From: Roseiarcus sp963730555
GTDB taxonomy: Bacteria; Pseudomonadota; Alphaproteobacteria; Rhizobiales; Beijerinckiaceae
Reading direction: 5' to 3'
Assembly (NCBI GenBank): GCA_963730555.1
Contig: CAVSSS010000009.1
Coordinates: 62,001-126,000, forward strand
DNA length: 64,000 nucleotides
Positions 8,070-16,429 of the stretch are shown here, one piece after another. The notes below the pieces were generated by a model. That model worked only from the letters and a program-made list of their open reading frames with translations, had not been told where the DNA came from and did not search any database. Position numbers and translations under genes: made by a program. Every line of letters begins with the position of its first letter. The first letter of the stretch is position 1.

Positions 8070-9542
8070 ATGCTGGAGCGAGTTCGCACGAGCGCAAAGC
8101 CAATCTGGTTCGATTCCGACAAGTGCTTCATCGATGGGCGCTGGATCGAGCCGCAGTCGGGCCGGCGCCTGCCGCTCGAGGATCCGTCGCGCGGGGTCGA
8201 GATCGGCGAAATCGCCCGCGGAGAGGCGGCGGACATCGATGCGGCGGTCGATGCGGCGGAGCGCGCGCTTGGCGGCGCCTGGGGCAAGCTCACCGCAACC
8301 GAGCGCGGGCGGCTGCTCATGAAGCTCGCGGGACTGATCAACGAGCGGGTCGACGAGCTGGCGCGCATCGAGGCGCTCGACGTCGGCAAGCCGCTCAAAC
8401 AGGGCCGCGCGGACGCGCTGGCGATGGCGCGCTACATGGAGTTCTACGCCGGCGCGGCCGACAAGGTGATGGGCGAAACGATCCCCTATCTCGACGGCTA
8501 CACGGTCTACACTTTGCGCGAGCCACATGGGGTGACCGGCCATATCGTTCCGTGGAACTATCCGATGCAGATCGCCGGGCGCACCATCGGGGCGGCGCTT
8601 GCGATGGGCAATGCTTGCGTGCTCAAGCCGGCGGAGGAAGCTTGCCTCACTTCGCTCGCGCTTGCCGATCTCGCGCGCGAGGCGGGCTTTCCGGCAGGCG
8701 CGCTCAACGTCGTCCCGGGCCTCGGCGAAGAGGCAGGCGCAGCGCTCGCCGCGCATCCCGGCGTGAGGCATCTCTCCTTCACCGGCTCGGTCACTGTGGG
8801 CGCTCTGGTGCAAGAAGCCGCGGCGCGCCACGTCGCGCCGGTGACGCTCGAACTCGGCGGAAAATCGCCGCAGCTCGTGTTCGCCGACGCCGACCTCGAG
8901 CGGGCTTTGCCCTTCCTGGTCAATGCCGGCATCCAGAATGCAGGCCAGACCTGTTCCGCCGCGTCGCGCATTCTGGTCGAGCGCAAGATTTATGACGAAG
9001 TCGTGGAGCGCATGGCGGCGCGCTACAACGCTTTGAAGGTCGGTCCGGCGGACGCGGACCTTGATGTCGGGCCGCTCATCTCCGAGCGGCAGAAGTCGAT
9101 CGTCACTCGGTTCATCGCCGAGGGGGCCGATCTGAAAACGGTCGGGACGGCTCGGATCGTCGAGGACGCGCCGAAAGGCGGACATTACGTCGCCCCGACC
9201 CTGTTCGCGGATGTCACTTCTGGCCATCGCCTCGCTCAGGAGGAAATCTTCGGTCCCGTCCAGATCGTCATTCCCTTTGAGGACGAGGCCGAGGCGATCG
9301 CAATCGCCAACGGGACCGGCTACGGTCTTGTGGCGGGCGTCTGGACCGCCGACGGGGGACGGCAGATGCGGCTCGCCAAGGCGTTGCGCGCGGGGCAGGT
9401 GTTCCTCAACAATTACGGCGCGGGCGGCGGCGTCGAGCTGCCGTTCGGAGGGGTTGGCAAATCGGGCCACGGCCGCGAGAAGGGCTTCGAGGCGCTCTAC
9501 GGGTTCTCGGCGCTGAAGACCGTCGCGGCTTGGCACGGCTGA
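8070..9542 (+). CDS. NAD(P)-dependent aldehyde dehydrogenase
   Basis: The 490-residue protein is a full-length ALDH-superfamily member. Visible are the oxyanion segment VPWNYPMQ, the Rossmann FTGSVTVG, the general base Glu in LELGGKSPQLVFADAD, the catalytic Cys in NAGQTCSAASRI, and EEIFGPVQ near the end. It most resembles betaine aldehyde / gamma-aminobutyraldehyde-type enzymes, but the substrate cannot be fixed from sequence. It is tightly followed by a small lipoprotein gene (8 bp gap). Confidence 0.9.
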   Translation: MLERVRTSAKPIWFDSDKCFIDGRWIEPQSGRRLPLEDPSRGVEIGEIARGEAADIDAAVDAAERALGGAWGKLTATERGRLLMKLAGLINERVDELARIEALDVGKPLKQGRADALAMARYMEFYAGAADKVMGETIPYLDGYTVYTLREPHGVTGHIVPWNYPMQIAGRTIGAALAMGNACVLKPAEEACLTSLALADLAREAGFPAGALNVVPGLGEEAGAALAAHPGVRHLSFTGSVTVGALVQEAAARHVAPVTLELGGKSPQLVFADADLERALPFLVNAGIQNAGQTCSAASRILVERKIYDEVVERMAARYNALKVGPADADLDVGPLISERQKSIVTRFIAEGADLKTVGTARIVEDAPKGGHYVAPTLFADVTSGHRLAQEEIFGPVQIVIPFEDEAEAIAIANGTGYGLVAGVWTADGGRQMRLAKALRAGQVFLNNYGAGGGVELPFGGVGKSGHGREKGFEALYGFSALKTVAAWHG

Positions 9543-9550
9543 GGGGAACC

Positions 9551-9961
9551 ATGGGACGTCGCTTGGCTGCTCGCGCCTGCTTGTGTTGCCTGATCGCTTT
9601 TGTGGCGACGGGATGCGCGACGCCGCCCGTGGTCAAGCGCGACTATCTCTACGAGGCGGCATGGCGAGGGTCGTCCTTGACCGTCGTCGGCCGCCAGTTG
9701 GTCGTCGACGCCGCCGCGGGCGCAGCGCCGCAAACGGTGACGCTGATCGACGTCAATGAGCGGGCGAAGGCGCCGGGGGACCCGGAACGGCGCGCTCGCA
9801 TTCTCAATCGGCGGATCGAGAACGTGCAGGCGGAGCTGCGCCGCAACGGGATCGCCCCTGCCGATGTTGGCCTGTGGACGGGCGTTGGACCCGACAGCGT
9901 CCAGACCTTTCCTCCCGGCGAATTGCAGATAAAACCGATGGTCCTCATCGCCCACTATTGA
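9551..9961 (+). CDS. Small predicted lipoprotein of unknown function
   Basis: This 136-residue protein has a basic start (MGRRLAARA), a hydrophobic stretch and a lipobox ending in ATGC, with Cys near residue 24. The mature part is hydrophilic with VTLIDVNERAKAPGDPERRARI and ENVQAELRRNGIA. I recognise no domain. The ATG has a GAGGGGAA ribosome site that overlaps the aldehyde dehydrogenase stop, so the two genes are probably translated from one transcript. Confidence 0.65.
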   Translation: MGRRLAARACLCCLIAFVATGCATPPVVKRDYLYEAAWRGSSLTVVGRQLVVDAAAGAAPQTVTLIDVNERAKAPGDPERRARILNRRIENVQAELRRNGIAPADVGLWTGVGPDSVQTFPPGELQIKPMVLIAHY

Positions 9962-10043
9962 CGGGCAGAATGCGTGGGCCGTCCCGTCGTGTTAGAGACG
10001 ATCCTTTAAGGGGCGCGGCGGCGCGCCTTCAGAGGAGCCCCGC

Positions 10044-10493
10044 GTGAATCCGATCGTCGTTGTCCTGAACGGCCCCAATCTCAATCTGCTCGGCAAGCGC
10101 GAGCCGGAGATGTATGGCCGCGAGACGCTCGCCGACGTGGAAGCGGACTGCCGCCTCCTCGGAACGGAACTCGGGCTTGCGATTGAGTTCCATCAGAGCA
10201 ACCGCGAATACGAGATCCTCGACTGGATTCACGCCGCCCGCGAGCGCGCCGCGGGCATTGTCATCAATCCGGCCGCCTTCACCCACACGTCCGTCGCCAT
10301 CCTCGATGCGTTGAACGCCTTCGACGGGCCGATCATCGAAGTGCATATTACCAACGTGCACAGACGAGAGCCTTTCCGGCATCATTCCTATGTGTCGGGC
10401 GTCGCTTCGGGCGTCATCGTCGGTTGTGGAACGCAAGGTTATGCGTTCGCGCTCCATCGGATCGCGAAGCTGATCGACAAGCCGAAGCGGTGA
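10044..10493 (+). CDS. aroQ: Type II 3-dehydroquinate dehydratase
   Basis: The 149-residue protein matches type II dehydroquinase. It has the N-terminal LNGPNLNLLGKREPEMYG, where the Tyr is catalytic, then FHQSNREYEILDWIH, INPAAFTHTSVAI and EVHITNVHRREPFRHHS with the active-site His and Arg. The enzyme converts 3-dehydroquinate to 3-dehydroshikimate in the shikimate pathway. It uses a GTG start after AGAGGAG. A short intergenic stretch (9962-10043) precedes it. Confidence 0.96.
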   Translation: MNPIVVVLNGPNLNLLGKREPEMYGRETLADVEADCRLLGTELGLAIEFHQSNREYEILDWIHAARERAAGIVINPAAFTHTSVAILDALNAFDGPIIEVHITNVHRREPFRHHSYVSGVASGVIVGCGTQGYAFALHRIAKLIDKPKR

Positions 10494-10527
10494 TCCTGGT
10501 CGGGATGAAAGGGGAGGGAGGGTCAGG

Positions 10528-11573
10528 GTGAGGATCAAGGAGTTCGTCGACAGAATTCCGGGCGGCCTGATGCTGGCGCCGCTGCTACTCGGCGCGCTTT
10601 GCAAGACCTTTGCTCCGAACGCTCCCGCCTTTTTCAAGGACTTTACTCAGGGAATCATGACCGGCGTCATTCCGATCCTGGCTGTGTGGTTCTTCTGCAT
10701 GGGGTCGTCGATCACGCTTCGCGCGACCGGTACGGTGCTACGCAAGTCCGGAACGCTTGTGCTGACTTGCTACGCAAGTCCGGAACGCTTGTGCTGACCA
10801 AGTTCTTCGCCGCATGGGCGATCGTTCTCGTCGCCTCTGAGTTCATTCCGCCAGAGGGGATTCAGAGCGGCTTCTTCGCAGGTCTTTCGATTCTCGCCAT
10901 CGTCTGCGCCATCGATATGACGAACGGCGGTCTCTACGCATCGTTGATGCAAACCTACGGCACGAGGGAGGAAGCCGGAGCGTTCGTCCTGACTTCGATC
11001 GAGTCCGGACCGCTAATGAGCATGATCATCCTTGGCGCGTCCGGAGCGGCGCATTTCGAGCCGCAGGTCTTTGTCGGCGCCGTGCTTCCTTTCCTGGTAG
11101 GCTTCGCGCTCGGCAATCTCGATCCGAAGCTCAGGGAGTTTTTCGCGCCCGGCGGCCAGTTGATGATTCCCTTCTTCGCCTTCGCGCTCGGCAACACCAT
11201 CGATCTGCATACGCTTCTCTCGCCGCTCGCGGGCCTCGGCGTCGCGCTCGCCTTGTCCGTCATTGTGCTGACCGGCGTGCCGCTGGTCATTGCAGATAAG
11301 CTGATAGGACGAGGCACGGGCACGGCCGGAATCGCCGCGTCCTCCACGGCAGGGGCAGCCGCAGCCAACCCCACGGCGATTGCGGCCGTCGCTCCGCAAT
11401 TTGCTTCCGTCGCGCAGCAGGCGACGGTGCTCGTTGCGATCTGCATTGTGGGGACATCGATTGTCGTGCCGATCCTCACCGGCCTTTGGTACCGCCGTTT
11501 CGGGCAGGGCATGGCGCGCACGGAAAGCTCAGCGGCTGCGCTGCACCTCCATTCCGTTGATCGAGCGGTTTAA
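10528..11573 (+). pseudogene. kdgT: 2-keto-3-deoxygluconate permease, disrupted by a tandem duplication
   Basis: The start (GTG 10528 after a GGGGAGGGAGGG site) gives RIKEFVDRIPGGLMLAPLLLGALCKTF-type KdgT sequence. Frame is lost at a 32-bp tandem repeat (10736-10798) and resumes as KFFAAWAIVLVASEF to 11573. Removing one repeat unit restores a single 337-residue frame through SGTLVLTKFF, with about ten hydrophobic segments, as in KdgT proton symporters. Known role of the family: uptake of KDG across the inner membrane. As written, translation stops after 89 residues. A duplication of this kind could revert by recombination. Confidence 0.88.
10736..10798 (+). repeat. 32-bp tandem duplication within kdgT
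   Basis: A 31-bp sequence at 10736-10766 is repeated exactly at 10768-10798, separated by one base, giving a 32-bp period. Because 32 is not a multiple of three, the duplication shifts the kdgT frame. No other change is needed to explain the break. Confidence 0.9.
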
Positions 11574-11586
11574 GACGACGGGCGCT

Positions 11587-12255
11587 TCAATTCACGATGG
11601 CCAACGCGAATCCGTCCCAGCCCTTGGCGCCGACGGTCTGGATTGCGGTCGCGCTTAAGCGTGGCTCGCGCGCCATCAATTCGAACATGCGGCGCACGCC
11701 GACGACGTCCGGGTCGTGGCTTGCCGCCTCGACTACCCCGCCCTCCCGCACGACATTGTCGACCACGATCGTGGTTCCGGACCGGGAGAGGCGCAAGGCC
11801 CATTCGAGATAGGCTGCATTATTGGTCTTGTCGGCGTCGATGAAGACGAAATCGAATGGGCCAAGCCTCTCGGCCTCGAGCTTGGGCAGGGTCGCGAGCG
11901 CCGCGCCGGTTCGGATCTCCACTTTGCTCTCAAGCCCAGCGCGGGCGACGTTGCGGCGCGCGATCTCGGCATGCTTCGCGTTCATTTCGAGCGTGATGAG
12001 CCGACCGTTGTCGGGCAACGCCCGCGCCAGCCAGATGGTCGAATAGCCGCCAAGCGTCCCGATTTCGAGCGTTTTGCGCGCGCCCGACATGCGCGCGAGC
12101 AGATGGATCAGCTTGCCCTGCAGCGCCGAGACGTCGATCGACGGCAGCCCGGCCGCGGCATTGGCAGCCAGCGCCTCCTCAAGCGGCGGGTCTGACCCGA
12201 TCAGCGTCCTGGCAAAATAGGAATCGACCTCGCTCCAATTGCGTCTGTTCGTCAA
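11587..12255 (-). CDS. SAM-dependent O-methyltransferase (catechol/caffeoyl-CoA type)
   Basis: The 222-residue protein fits the class I O-methyltransferase family 3. Motif I is KTLEIGTLGGYSTIWLA, followed by LITLEMNAKHAEIARRN, the metal-binding DFVFIDADKTNNAAYLEWAL and VVDNVVREG. Family members methylate catechol-like or other hydroxyl acceptors using a divalent metal. It converges on kdgT. The following SnoaL-like gene on the same strand is 33 bp upstream. Confidence 0.9.
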   Translation of the reverse strand: MTNRRNWSEVDSYFARTLIGSDPPLEEALAANAAAGLPSIDVSALQGKLIHLLARMSGARKTLEIGTLGGYSTIWLARALPDNGRLITLEMNAKHAEIARRNVARAGLESKVEIRTGAALATLPKLEAERLGPFDFVFIDADKTNNAAYLEWALRLSRSGTTIVVDNVVREGGVVEAASHDPDVVGVRRMFELMAREPRLSATAIQTVGAKGWDGFALAIVN

Positions 12256-12288
12256 TCGTCGTCACCCTTCATGGCATGACCGTGTAAC

Positions 12289-12675
12289 TCACGCTTCCTC
12301 CGGCACGACCAGATTGGCGTCACGGGCGATGCGCCAGCGACCATCGGCGTCCTCGCGCAAGACGGTCATTGCGTATCCCGACATATGTCTCGGCGCTTGG
12401 CCGGGGAAGGTCAGCACGGCCTGAATATGGTTGCGTACGTAAGCCCGCGGACCGAAGACCTCGATCTCCTGCACATCGGCGCGGGCGTCGATCGCGGCGC
12501 CCTTCATGCGTTCGCTGTCGGCTGCGAACTCGACTTTCCCGAACGGCGGCCGGCCCGGCGTCATGAAGACGACGTCGTCCGTCATCATGTCCATGAGCGC
12601 GGGCAGATCATGAGCCTTGCTGGCGGCGATCCAGGAGTTGACGAGCTCACGGATTTGGCGCACGTCGTCTGTCAT
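12289..12675 (-). CDS. SnoaL-like / DUF4440 family protein (SgcJ/EcaC type)
   Basis: The 128-residue product has the NTF2-like pattern: an N-terminal helix IRELVNSWIAASKAHDLPALMDMM, then DDVVFMTPGRPPFG and a C-terminal strand GRWRIARDANLV. These cone-shaped folds bind small ligands or act as isomerases, and no specific role can be assigned. The ATG at 12675 is preferred over 12705 because GGAG lies just upstream of it. It is sandwiched between cobT and the methyltransferase on the same strand. Confidence 0.8.
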   Translation of the reverse strand: MTDDVRQIRELVNSWIAASKAHDLPALMDMMTDDVVFMTPGRPPFGKVEFAADSERMKGAAIDARADVQEIEVFGPRAYVRNHIQAVLTFPGQAPRHMSGYAMTVLREDADGRWRIARDANLVVPEEA

Positions 12676-12708
12676 GCTTGGCTCCTCCGCGTCCGCGCTC
12701 CGCACCCC

Positions 12709-13734
12709 TCAAGGCTCCCCCTTTCCAGCCACGCCGGCTTCCGCGAAGGTCGCCATGCCGTTATGGCAGGCGACTGCCGCCTTCACTACGCCGACCGCGA
12801 GCGCGCCGCCCGAGCCTTCGCCGAGCCGCATTCCAAGATCGAGCAGCGGAACTTTGCCGATGAGCTTGAGCGCATGCCGGTGGGCGCGCTCGGCCGAGAG
12901 GTGGGCGGCGAGGCAATGGTCGAGCGCGGCGTCGTCAAGCGCCAGCAGCACCGCCGCGGCGGAGCACACGACGAAGCCGTCGAGCAGCACTGGCGTTCTG
13001 CGCAGACGCGCGGCGAGGATCGCGCCTGCGATCGCTGCGGTTTCGCGCCCCCCGAGGCGCGCCAAAACCTCGAGCGGATCGTCAAGATAGGGCTTATGAC
13101 GCCCGACTGCGGCGCGCACGGCGTCTGCCTTGCGCCTCAGACCCTCATCGTCGACGCCGGTCCCCCGGCCAACCCACTCCTCCGCCTCGCCGCCGTAAAG
13201 CGCGTGGTAAATGGCGGCGGCAGCCGTCGTGTTGCCAATGCCCATCTCGCCAAGCACAAGCAGGTCGGGTTCGGAGGCGAGCGCCTCCATGCCGAAAGCC
13301 ATGGTGGCTGCGCAGGCTTTTTCGTCGAGCGCCGGCTCCTGCGTGATGTCGCCGGTCGGCTTCTCCAGCGCGAGCTCGTAAACCTTGAGCGAAATGTCGA
13401 AAGTCTTGCAGATCTGATTGATCGCGGCGCCGCCGGCCTGAAAATTCGCCACCATCGCCTGGGTAACCGATTGCGGGAAGGCGGAGACGCCTTGGGCGAC
13501 GACCCCATGATTGCCGGCGAAGACCGCAACCAAGGGCCGATCGACATGCGGCCGCGCCGATCCCTGCCAGGCCGCCAGCCATTCGGAAATCTCCTCGAGC
13601 CGCCCGAGGGAGCCTGCGGGCTTGGTCAGTTGCCCCTCGCGCTCGCGGGCCGCCGACCGCGCGGCCTCGTCGGCCTTTGGCACTTTATCGAGAAGCGCGC
13701 GGATATCGTCGAAAGGGCGGGAAGCGGCATTCAT
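12709..13734 (-). CDS. cobT: Nicotinate-nucleotide--dimethylbenzimidazole phosphoribosyltransferase
   Basis: The 341-residue protein carries the CobT hallmarks: LTKPAGSLGRLEEI near the N-terminus, VFAGNHGVVAQGVSAFP, MGIGNTTAAAAI, and RLGEGSGGALA near the C-terminus containing the catalytic Glu. CobT makes alpha-ribazole phosphate from dimethylbenzimidazole and NaMN, in assembly of the lower ligand of cobalamin. No other cobalamin-ring gene is adjacent, but a PduO-type adenosyltransferase occurs near 40 kb. No cobalamin riboswitch was recognised upstream. Confidence 0.95.
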   Translation of the reverse strand: MNAASRPFDDIRALLDKVPKADEAARSAAREREGQLTKPAGSLGRLEEISEWLAAWQGSARPHVDRPLVAVFAGNHGVVAQGVSAFPQSVTQAMVANFQAGGAAINQICKTFDISLKVYELALEKPTGDITQEPALDEKACAATMAFGMEALASEPDLLVLGEMGIGNTTAAAAIYHALYGGEAEEWVGRGTGVDDEGLRRKADAVRAAVGRHKPYLDDPLEVLARLGGRETAAIAGAILAARLRRTPVLLDGFVVCSAAAVLLALDDAALDHCLAAHLSAERAHRHALKLIGKVPLLDLGMRLGEGSGGALAVGVVKAAVACHNGMATFAEAGVAGKGEP

Positions 13735-14310
13735 TGATCTTCTCTCGGAGGACGGGAGCCGCGACGGCTATAGTCGATATCTGGAGTGAAGCACAAAGCG
13801 CTTAGCGTCCGTGAATCTCGGTCCGACAGAATTTTTGACCTTGACGAAATGTGAATCTGATTCCAATTCTACTCTGCATCGAATTGGCGCCAATATTACC
13901 GAAGAAGGAGGAAATGGGGATGCGCAATCAACGTTTTCGTCGCCAAGCACTAAATTTAGCGATTGCTACGCTTGTCGGGCTAGTGGATAGAATCTGACAC
14001 TCAGAACCCGCGCCTTCCGCGCGAGCCTTGGAATTCACTCGGAGCCCGGCGGACTCTTCCGTTTGATTTTCACCACTAGGTTGATGTGCCCTGCTGGCGG
14101 GAATTGAAGGGTGACGGTGGTCTTTGAGCCGCCGAGCAATGCGCAGGTGGGGAGTGGGATTTGACAAAAGACGAAAGATGGACATAGTTCATCGGCTATT
14201 GAACCACGCTGCCAATAAGCGATGGACATTGGCCGCCTGCACCCCTCTTTACGTGGCGCTCTTGCTGTTGATGCGCTCTCTTGGGAGCGGGCGACTGAAG
14301 AGGGCTAACT
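13735..14310. other. Intergenic, AT-richer stretch without a convincing gene
   Basis: About 575 bp between cobT and a small exported-protein gene. Open frames of 60-85 codons exist on both strands but lack ribosome sites and recognisable motifs. One minus-strand frame ends with LLGGSKTTVTLQFPPAGHI, part of a motif repeated twice more downstream (see the repeat entries). Confidence 0.4.
14113..14136. repeat. Short repeated motif, copy A
   Basis: Contains GTCTTTGAGCCGCCGAG, shared with 15388-15411 almost without change and with 14632-14658 in a diverged form. Read on the plus strand it encodes VTVVFEPPSNAQV; on the minus strand LLGGSKTTVTLQ. Confidence 0.5.
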
Positions 14311-14322
14311 GAGGAGGAAGTG

Positions 14323-14517
14323 ATGGTAAAAATGATAGTTGCGTCTCTGATAGTTGTTGTGAGCTTTGGTGCAGCTTATGCTGGATCTAAAACTCAACAC
14401 ATCAGCACTATGAAAGCACAGTGCGGCGCTGACGTTAAAAGCAAAGGTCTGACTGGCCAAGCAGCCAAGGAAGAATACAAAAAATGCTGGGCTGGTGGTG
14501 GTGAAGTAGCTCACTAA
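14323..14517 (+). CDS. Small exported protein, PsiF-repeat-like
   Basis: This 64-residue product has a clear signal peptide (MVKMIVASLIVVVSFGAAYAG) and a short mature part with two Cys in MKAQCGADVKSKGLTG and EEYKKCWAG. The spacing resembles a single PsiF repeat (Cys, KSKGL.G, Cys), a small periplasmic family of unknown function first noted in phosphate-starved E. coli. A GAGGAGG ribosome site lies 5 bp before the ATG at 14323; a GTG directly upstream is also possible. Codon choice is less GC-rich than in its neighbours. Confidence 0.62.
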   Translation: MVKMIVASLIVVVSFGAAYAGSKTQHISTMKAQCGADVKSKGLTGQAAKEEYKKCWAGGGEVAH

Positions 14518-14631
14518 ATAAATGCCGCTGTGCTTGGCCAGACGTCCTCATTGAGGTTCAACCTCGGGATTAGCGTGAGCCTAAGAGTGATCCAGGTTAC
14601 TAGCGCAGCGGCGCGCCATCGTGTGTGCCGT

Positions 14632-14658
14632 CGATGACAATCGTGTTCGAGCCGCCGT
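14632..14658. repeat. Short repeated motif, copy B (diverged)
   Basis: ATGACAATCGTGTTCGAGCC followed by GCCGTCCAAT parallels copies A and C. The plus-strand reading is MTIVFEPPSNSQV and then LGR-stop; the minus-strand reading is LLDGGSNTIVIDG. Confidence 0.45.
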
Positions 14659-14713
14659 CCAATAGTCAGGTCCTTGGCAGATGACGACAAGCCTGTGAAT
14701 TTGGCCGCGCCAC

Positions 14714-14914
14714 TTAGACGTTGATGATGGCGTTAGCCTTATTGGCCGCCACCTTTGCGCGAATGATTTCGAGAGTGAAGTTATTTGTTAGCCAATTGTT
14801 CGCTGGCAATTGGTCATTGTTTTGTTCACGTCTTGCGCTGTCAAGCATTGCGAGAGCGACCTCCAGCAGGCGCTCCGTCGTGTGATAGCTGGTAGCCTTC
14901 AGCGGGACGCTCAT
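14714..14914 (-). CDS. Hypothetical protein, 66 residues
   Basis: The frame encodes MSVPLKATSYHTTERLLEVA, a helical segment with LDSARREQNNDQLPANNWLTNN and a second helix with IIRAKVAANKAN. No domain is recognised. It lies just downstream of a second small hypothetical gene on the same strand (9 bp gap), which makes a two-gene unit plausible. Base composition is lower in GC than the core genes nearby. Confidence 0.45.
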   Translation of the reverse strand: MSVPLKATSYHTTERLLEVALAMLDSARREQNNDQLPANNWLTNNFTLEIIRAKVAANKANAIINV

Positions 14915-14923
14915 TTTACTAAC

Positions 14924-15265
14924 TCAGATCCCTAGGCGGGATTTCGCCGTATCGATTCTAAACAGGCTAAGCACATGTCGAGGCTTCCGGCTATGACCGG
15001 CGTCACACCACGAGCGAACCCCGCGCCTTACTAGTGACCAAAGATTAGGAACGACCCAAGCTGGATCTGGCGGCGCACCGTACTCAAGCGCTTCTGTACA
15101 CGTTGCGCATATTTTGATATGCTCCAGCAATCGCACTTTCTGATTACAGCGTGCGCATATTGTTGGCTCGCTTTGTGCTCTGATATGACAGAAGAACTCT
15201 AATTCTTCTGGATCATCATCATCGATGCGATAGAAGCCGAAATTGTCCTCGTGTTTTGTTGACAT
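14924..15265 (-). CDS. Hypothetical protein with a CxxC...CxxC zinc-ribbon-like motif
   Basis: The 113-residue protein is acidic at the start (GFYRIDDDDPEELEFFC) and contains CARCNQKVRLLEHIKICATC, two CxxC pairs 13 residues apart that could bind zinc or act as a knuckle. The C-terminal half has no recognised domain. It may be encoded with the 66-residue downstream gene. Function unknown. Confidence 0.5.
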   Translation of the reverse strand: MSTKHEDNFGFYRIDDDDPEELEFFCHIRAQSEPTICARCNQKVRLLEHIKICATCTEALEYGAPPDPAWVVPNLWSLVRRGVRSWCDAGHSRKPRHVLSLFRIDTAKSRLGI

Positions 15266-15387
15266 GGCATTAATATTTCTTTCAAGCGTGACGAAGAGGC
15301 GCGCTCGCTCACGTGTTGATATTAAATTGTCCGCTGGGCCTCTTGCTCTTTCGAGCCAATCAGCTGCCAGATCGGGCCAGTGAGCTG

Positions 15388-15411
15388 GACGGTCGTCTTT
15401 GAGCCGCCGAG
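15388..15411. repeat. Short repeated motif, copy C
   Basis: Shares GTCTTTGAGCCGCCGAG with copy A. On the minus strand it lies inside a 33-codon frame (start near 15425) encoding MKLALGGSKTTVQLTGPIWQ; on the plus strand it abuts the truncated start of the DUF4145 fragment. Confidence 0.5.
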
Positions 15412-15776
15412 GGCGAGTTTCATTTTACGGGCCAAGACGGATACTCAATAGGCGTCGCTTTTCCTGGTACTCAGGCCTACTGGCGGTATCGGACCACAGT
15501 CTGCTCAAAATGCAAAGATGTGATCATCGAAATAGCGCCGCAACCAAGAACTTCCAACGGACAGAGGCAGGATTGGCCAATGGTCTATCCTATCGGAGTG
15601 AGCCGAGGCCGATTTCTTCTGAGGTTCCCACTGAGATTGCTAAAGATTATATTGAGGCTTGCAACGCTTTACCCATAAGTGCAAAAGCCTCCGCTGCGCT
15701 ATCTCGGCGCTGCCTTCAGAATATTCTTCATGAGGGCCGATCCCGCGCTACTCGGCCGCCTCGCGCCTCGCGCTAA
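15405..15776 (+). pseudogene. DUF4145-type protein fragment, truncated and frameshifted
   Basis: One frame reads EFHFTGQDGYSIGVAFPG, then YWRYRTTVCSKCKDVIIEI and WPMVYPIGVSRG. The next frame continues RPISSEVPTEIAKDYIEACN and ALPISAKASAALSRRCLQNI. Together they match the usual order of DUF4145: Cys knuckle, 'vp..i..dy.eA..ll..sp.asa.l.Rr.Lq'. The N-terminal zinc half-site is missing and the C-terminus runs into an unrelated Arg-rich tail. DUF4145 occurs in restriction/defence-linked and stand-alone proteins; here only a relic remains. Confidence 0.6.
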
Positions 15777-15830
15777 AGCGCGTCAACACCGCCCACGAAA
15801 TCGGGCGAGCCGAGCCAACCCTCAGTCCGC

Positions 15831-16319
15831 CTACTTCATCTGCTCCAGAAGATGCGCGGCGCTGGAAACGTCCGCCTGGCCGGGTGACGGCTCGATGTTG
15901 AGCTCTTTCACCACCCCGTCTTCCACCAACATGGCGTAACGCTTGGAGCGCACGCCCAAGCCCCCGGCGGACGCATCAAAGTCGAGGCCTAGAGCCTTGG
16001 CGAAGTCGCCGCCGCCGTCAGCGAGAAAATCGATGTGGCCCTTCGCGCCCGTCGCGTCCGACCAAGCCTGGAGCACGTAATGGTCGTTGACCGAGGTCAT
16101 GGCGATCGCATCGACTCCCTTGGCCTTGAACGCAGCCTCGCTGACAATGAAGCCGGGCAGATGGTTTTTGTGGCAGGTCGGGGTGAAAGCGCCCGGCAGG
16201 CCGAACAGAACGATTGTCTTGCCAGCGAAGTAATCCTTCGTTTCCACCGGCTTCGGCCCGTCAGGGGTCACAAGACGCACGGTGACGTTGGGCAGACGAT
16301 CGCCGACTTTGATGATCAT
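15831..16319 (-). CDS. Peroxiredoxin (Prx5/AhpC-TSA type)
   Basis: The 162-residue protein starts MIIKVGDRLPNVTVRLVTPD and carries the peroxidatic Cys in PGAFTPTCHKNHLPGF, typical of Prx5-type enzymes. SVNDHYVLQAW and DGVVKELNIEPSPGQADVSSA complete the family pattern. It reduces peroxides using a thiol donor in the cytosol. The ATG at 16319 is used because homology begins there; the in-frame sequence upstream belongs to the neighbouring disrupted gene. Confidence 0.93.
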   Translation of the reverse strand: MIIKVGDRLPNVTVRLVTPDGPKPVETKDYFAGKTIVLFGLPGAFTPTCHKNHLPGFIVSEAAFKAKGVDAIAMTSVNDHYVLQAWSDATGAKGHIDFLADGGGDFAKALGLDFDASAGGLGVRSKRYAMLVEDGVVKELNIEPSPGQADVSSAAHLLEQMK

Positions 16320-16429
16320 GGGGCGCAGTCCTCGATTGCGGTGTGGGTCGCGCCGCGGGCGCAGGCGCGGCGGGACACTAGACGACGAGCGCTTGGCCCG
16401 TAAAGCGGCGCTGACGCTTCGGGAGGAGC

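Noticed and set aside
10960..11500. Long minus-strand frames opposite kdgT
   Set aside because: High-GC shadow frames; the plus strand restores a clear transporter.
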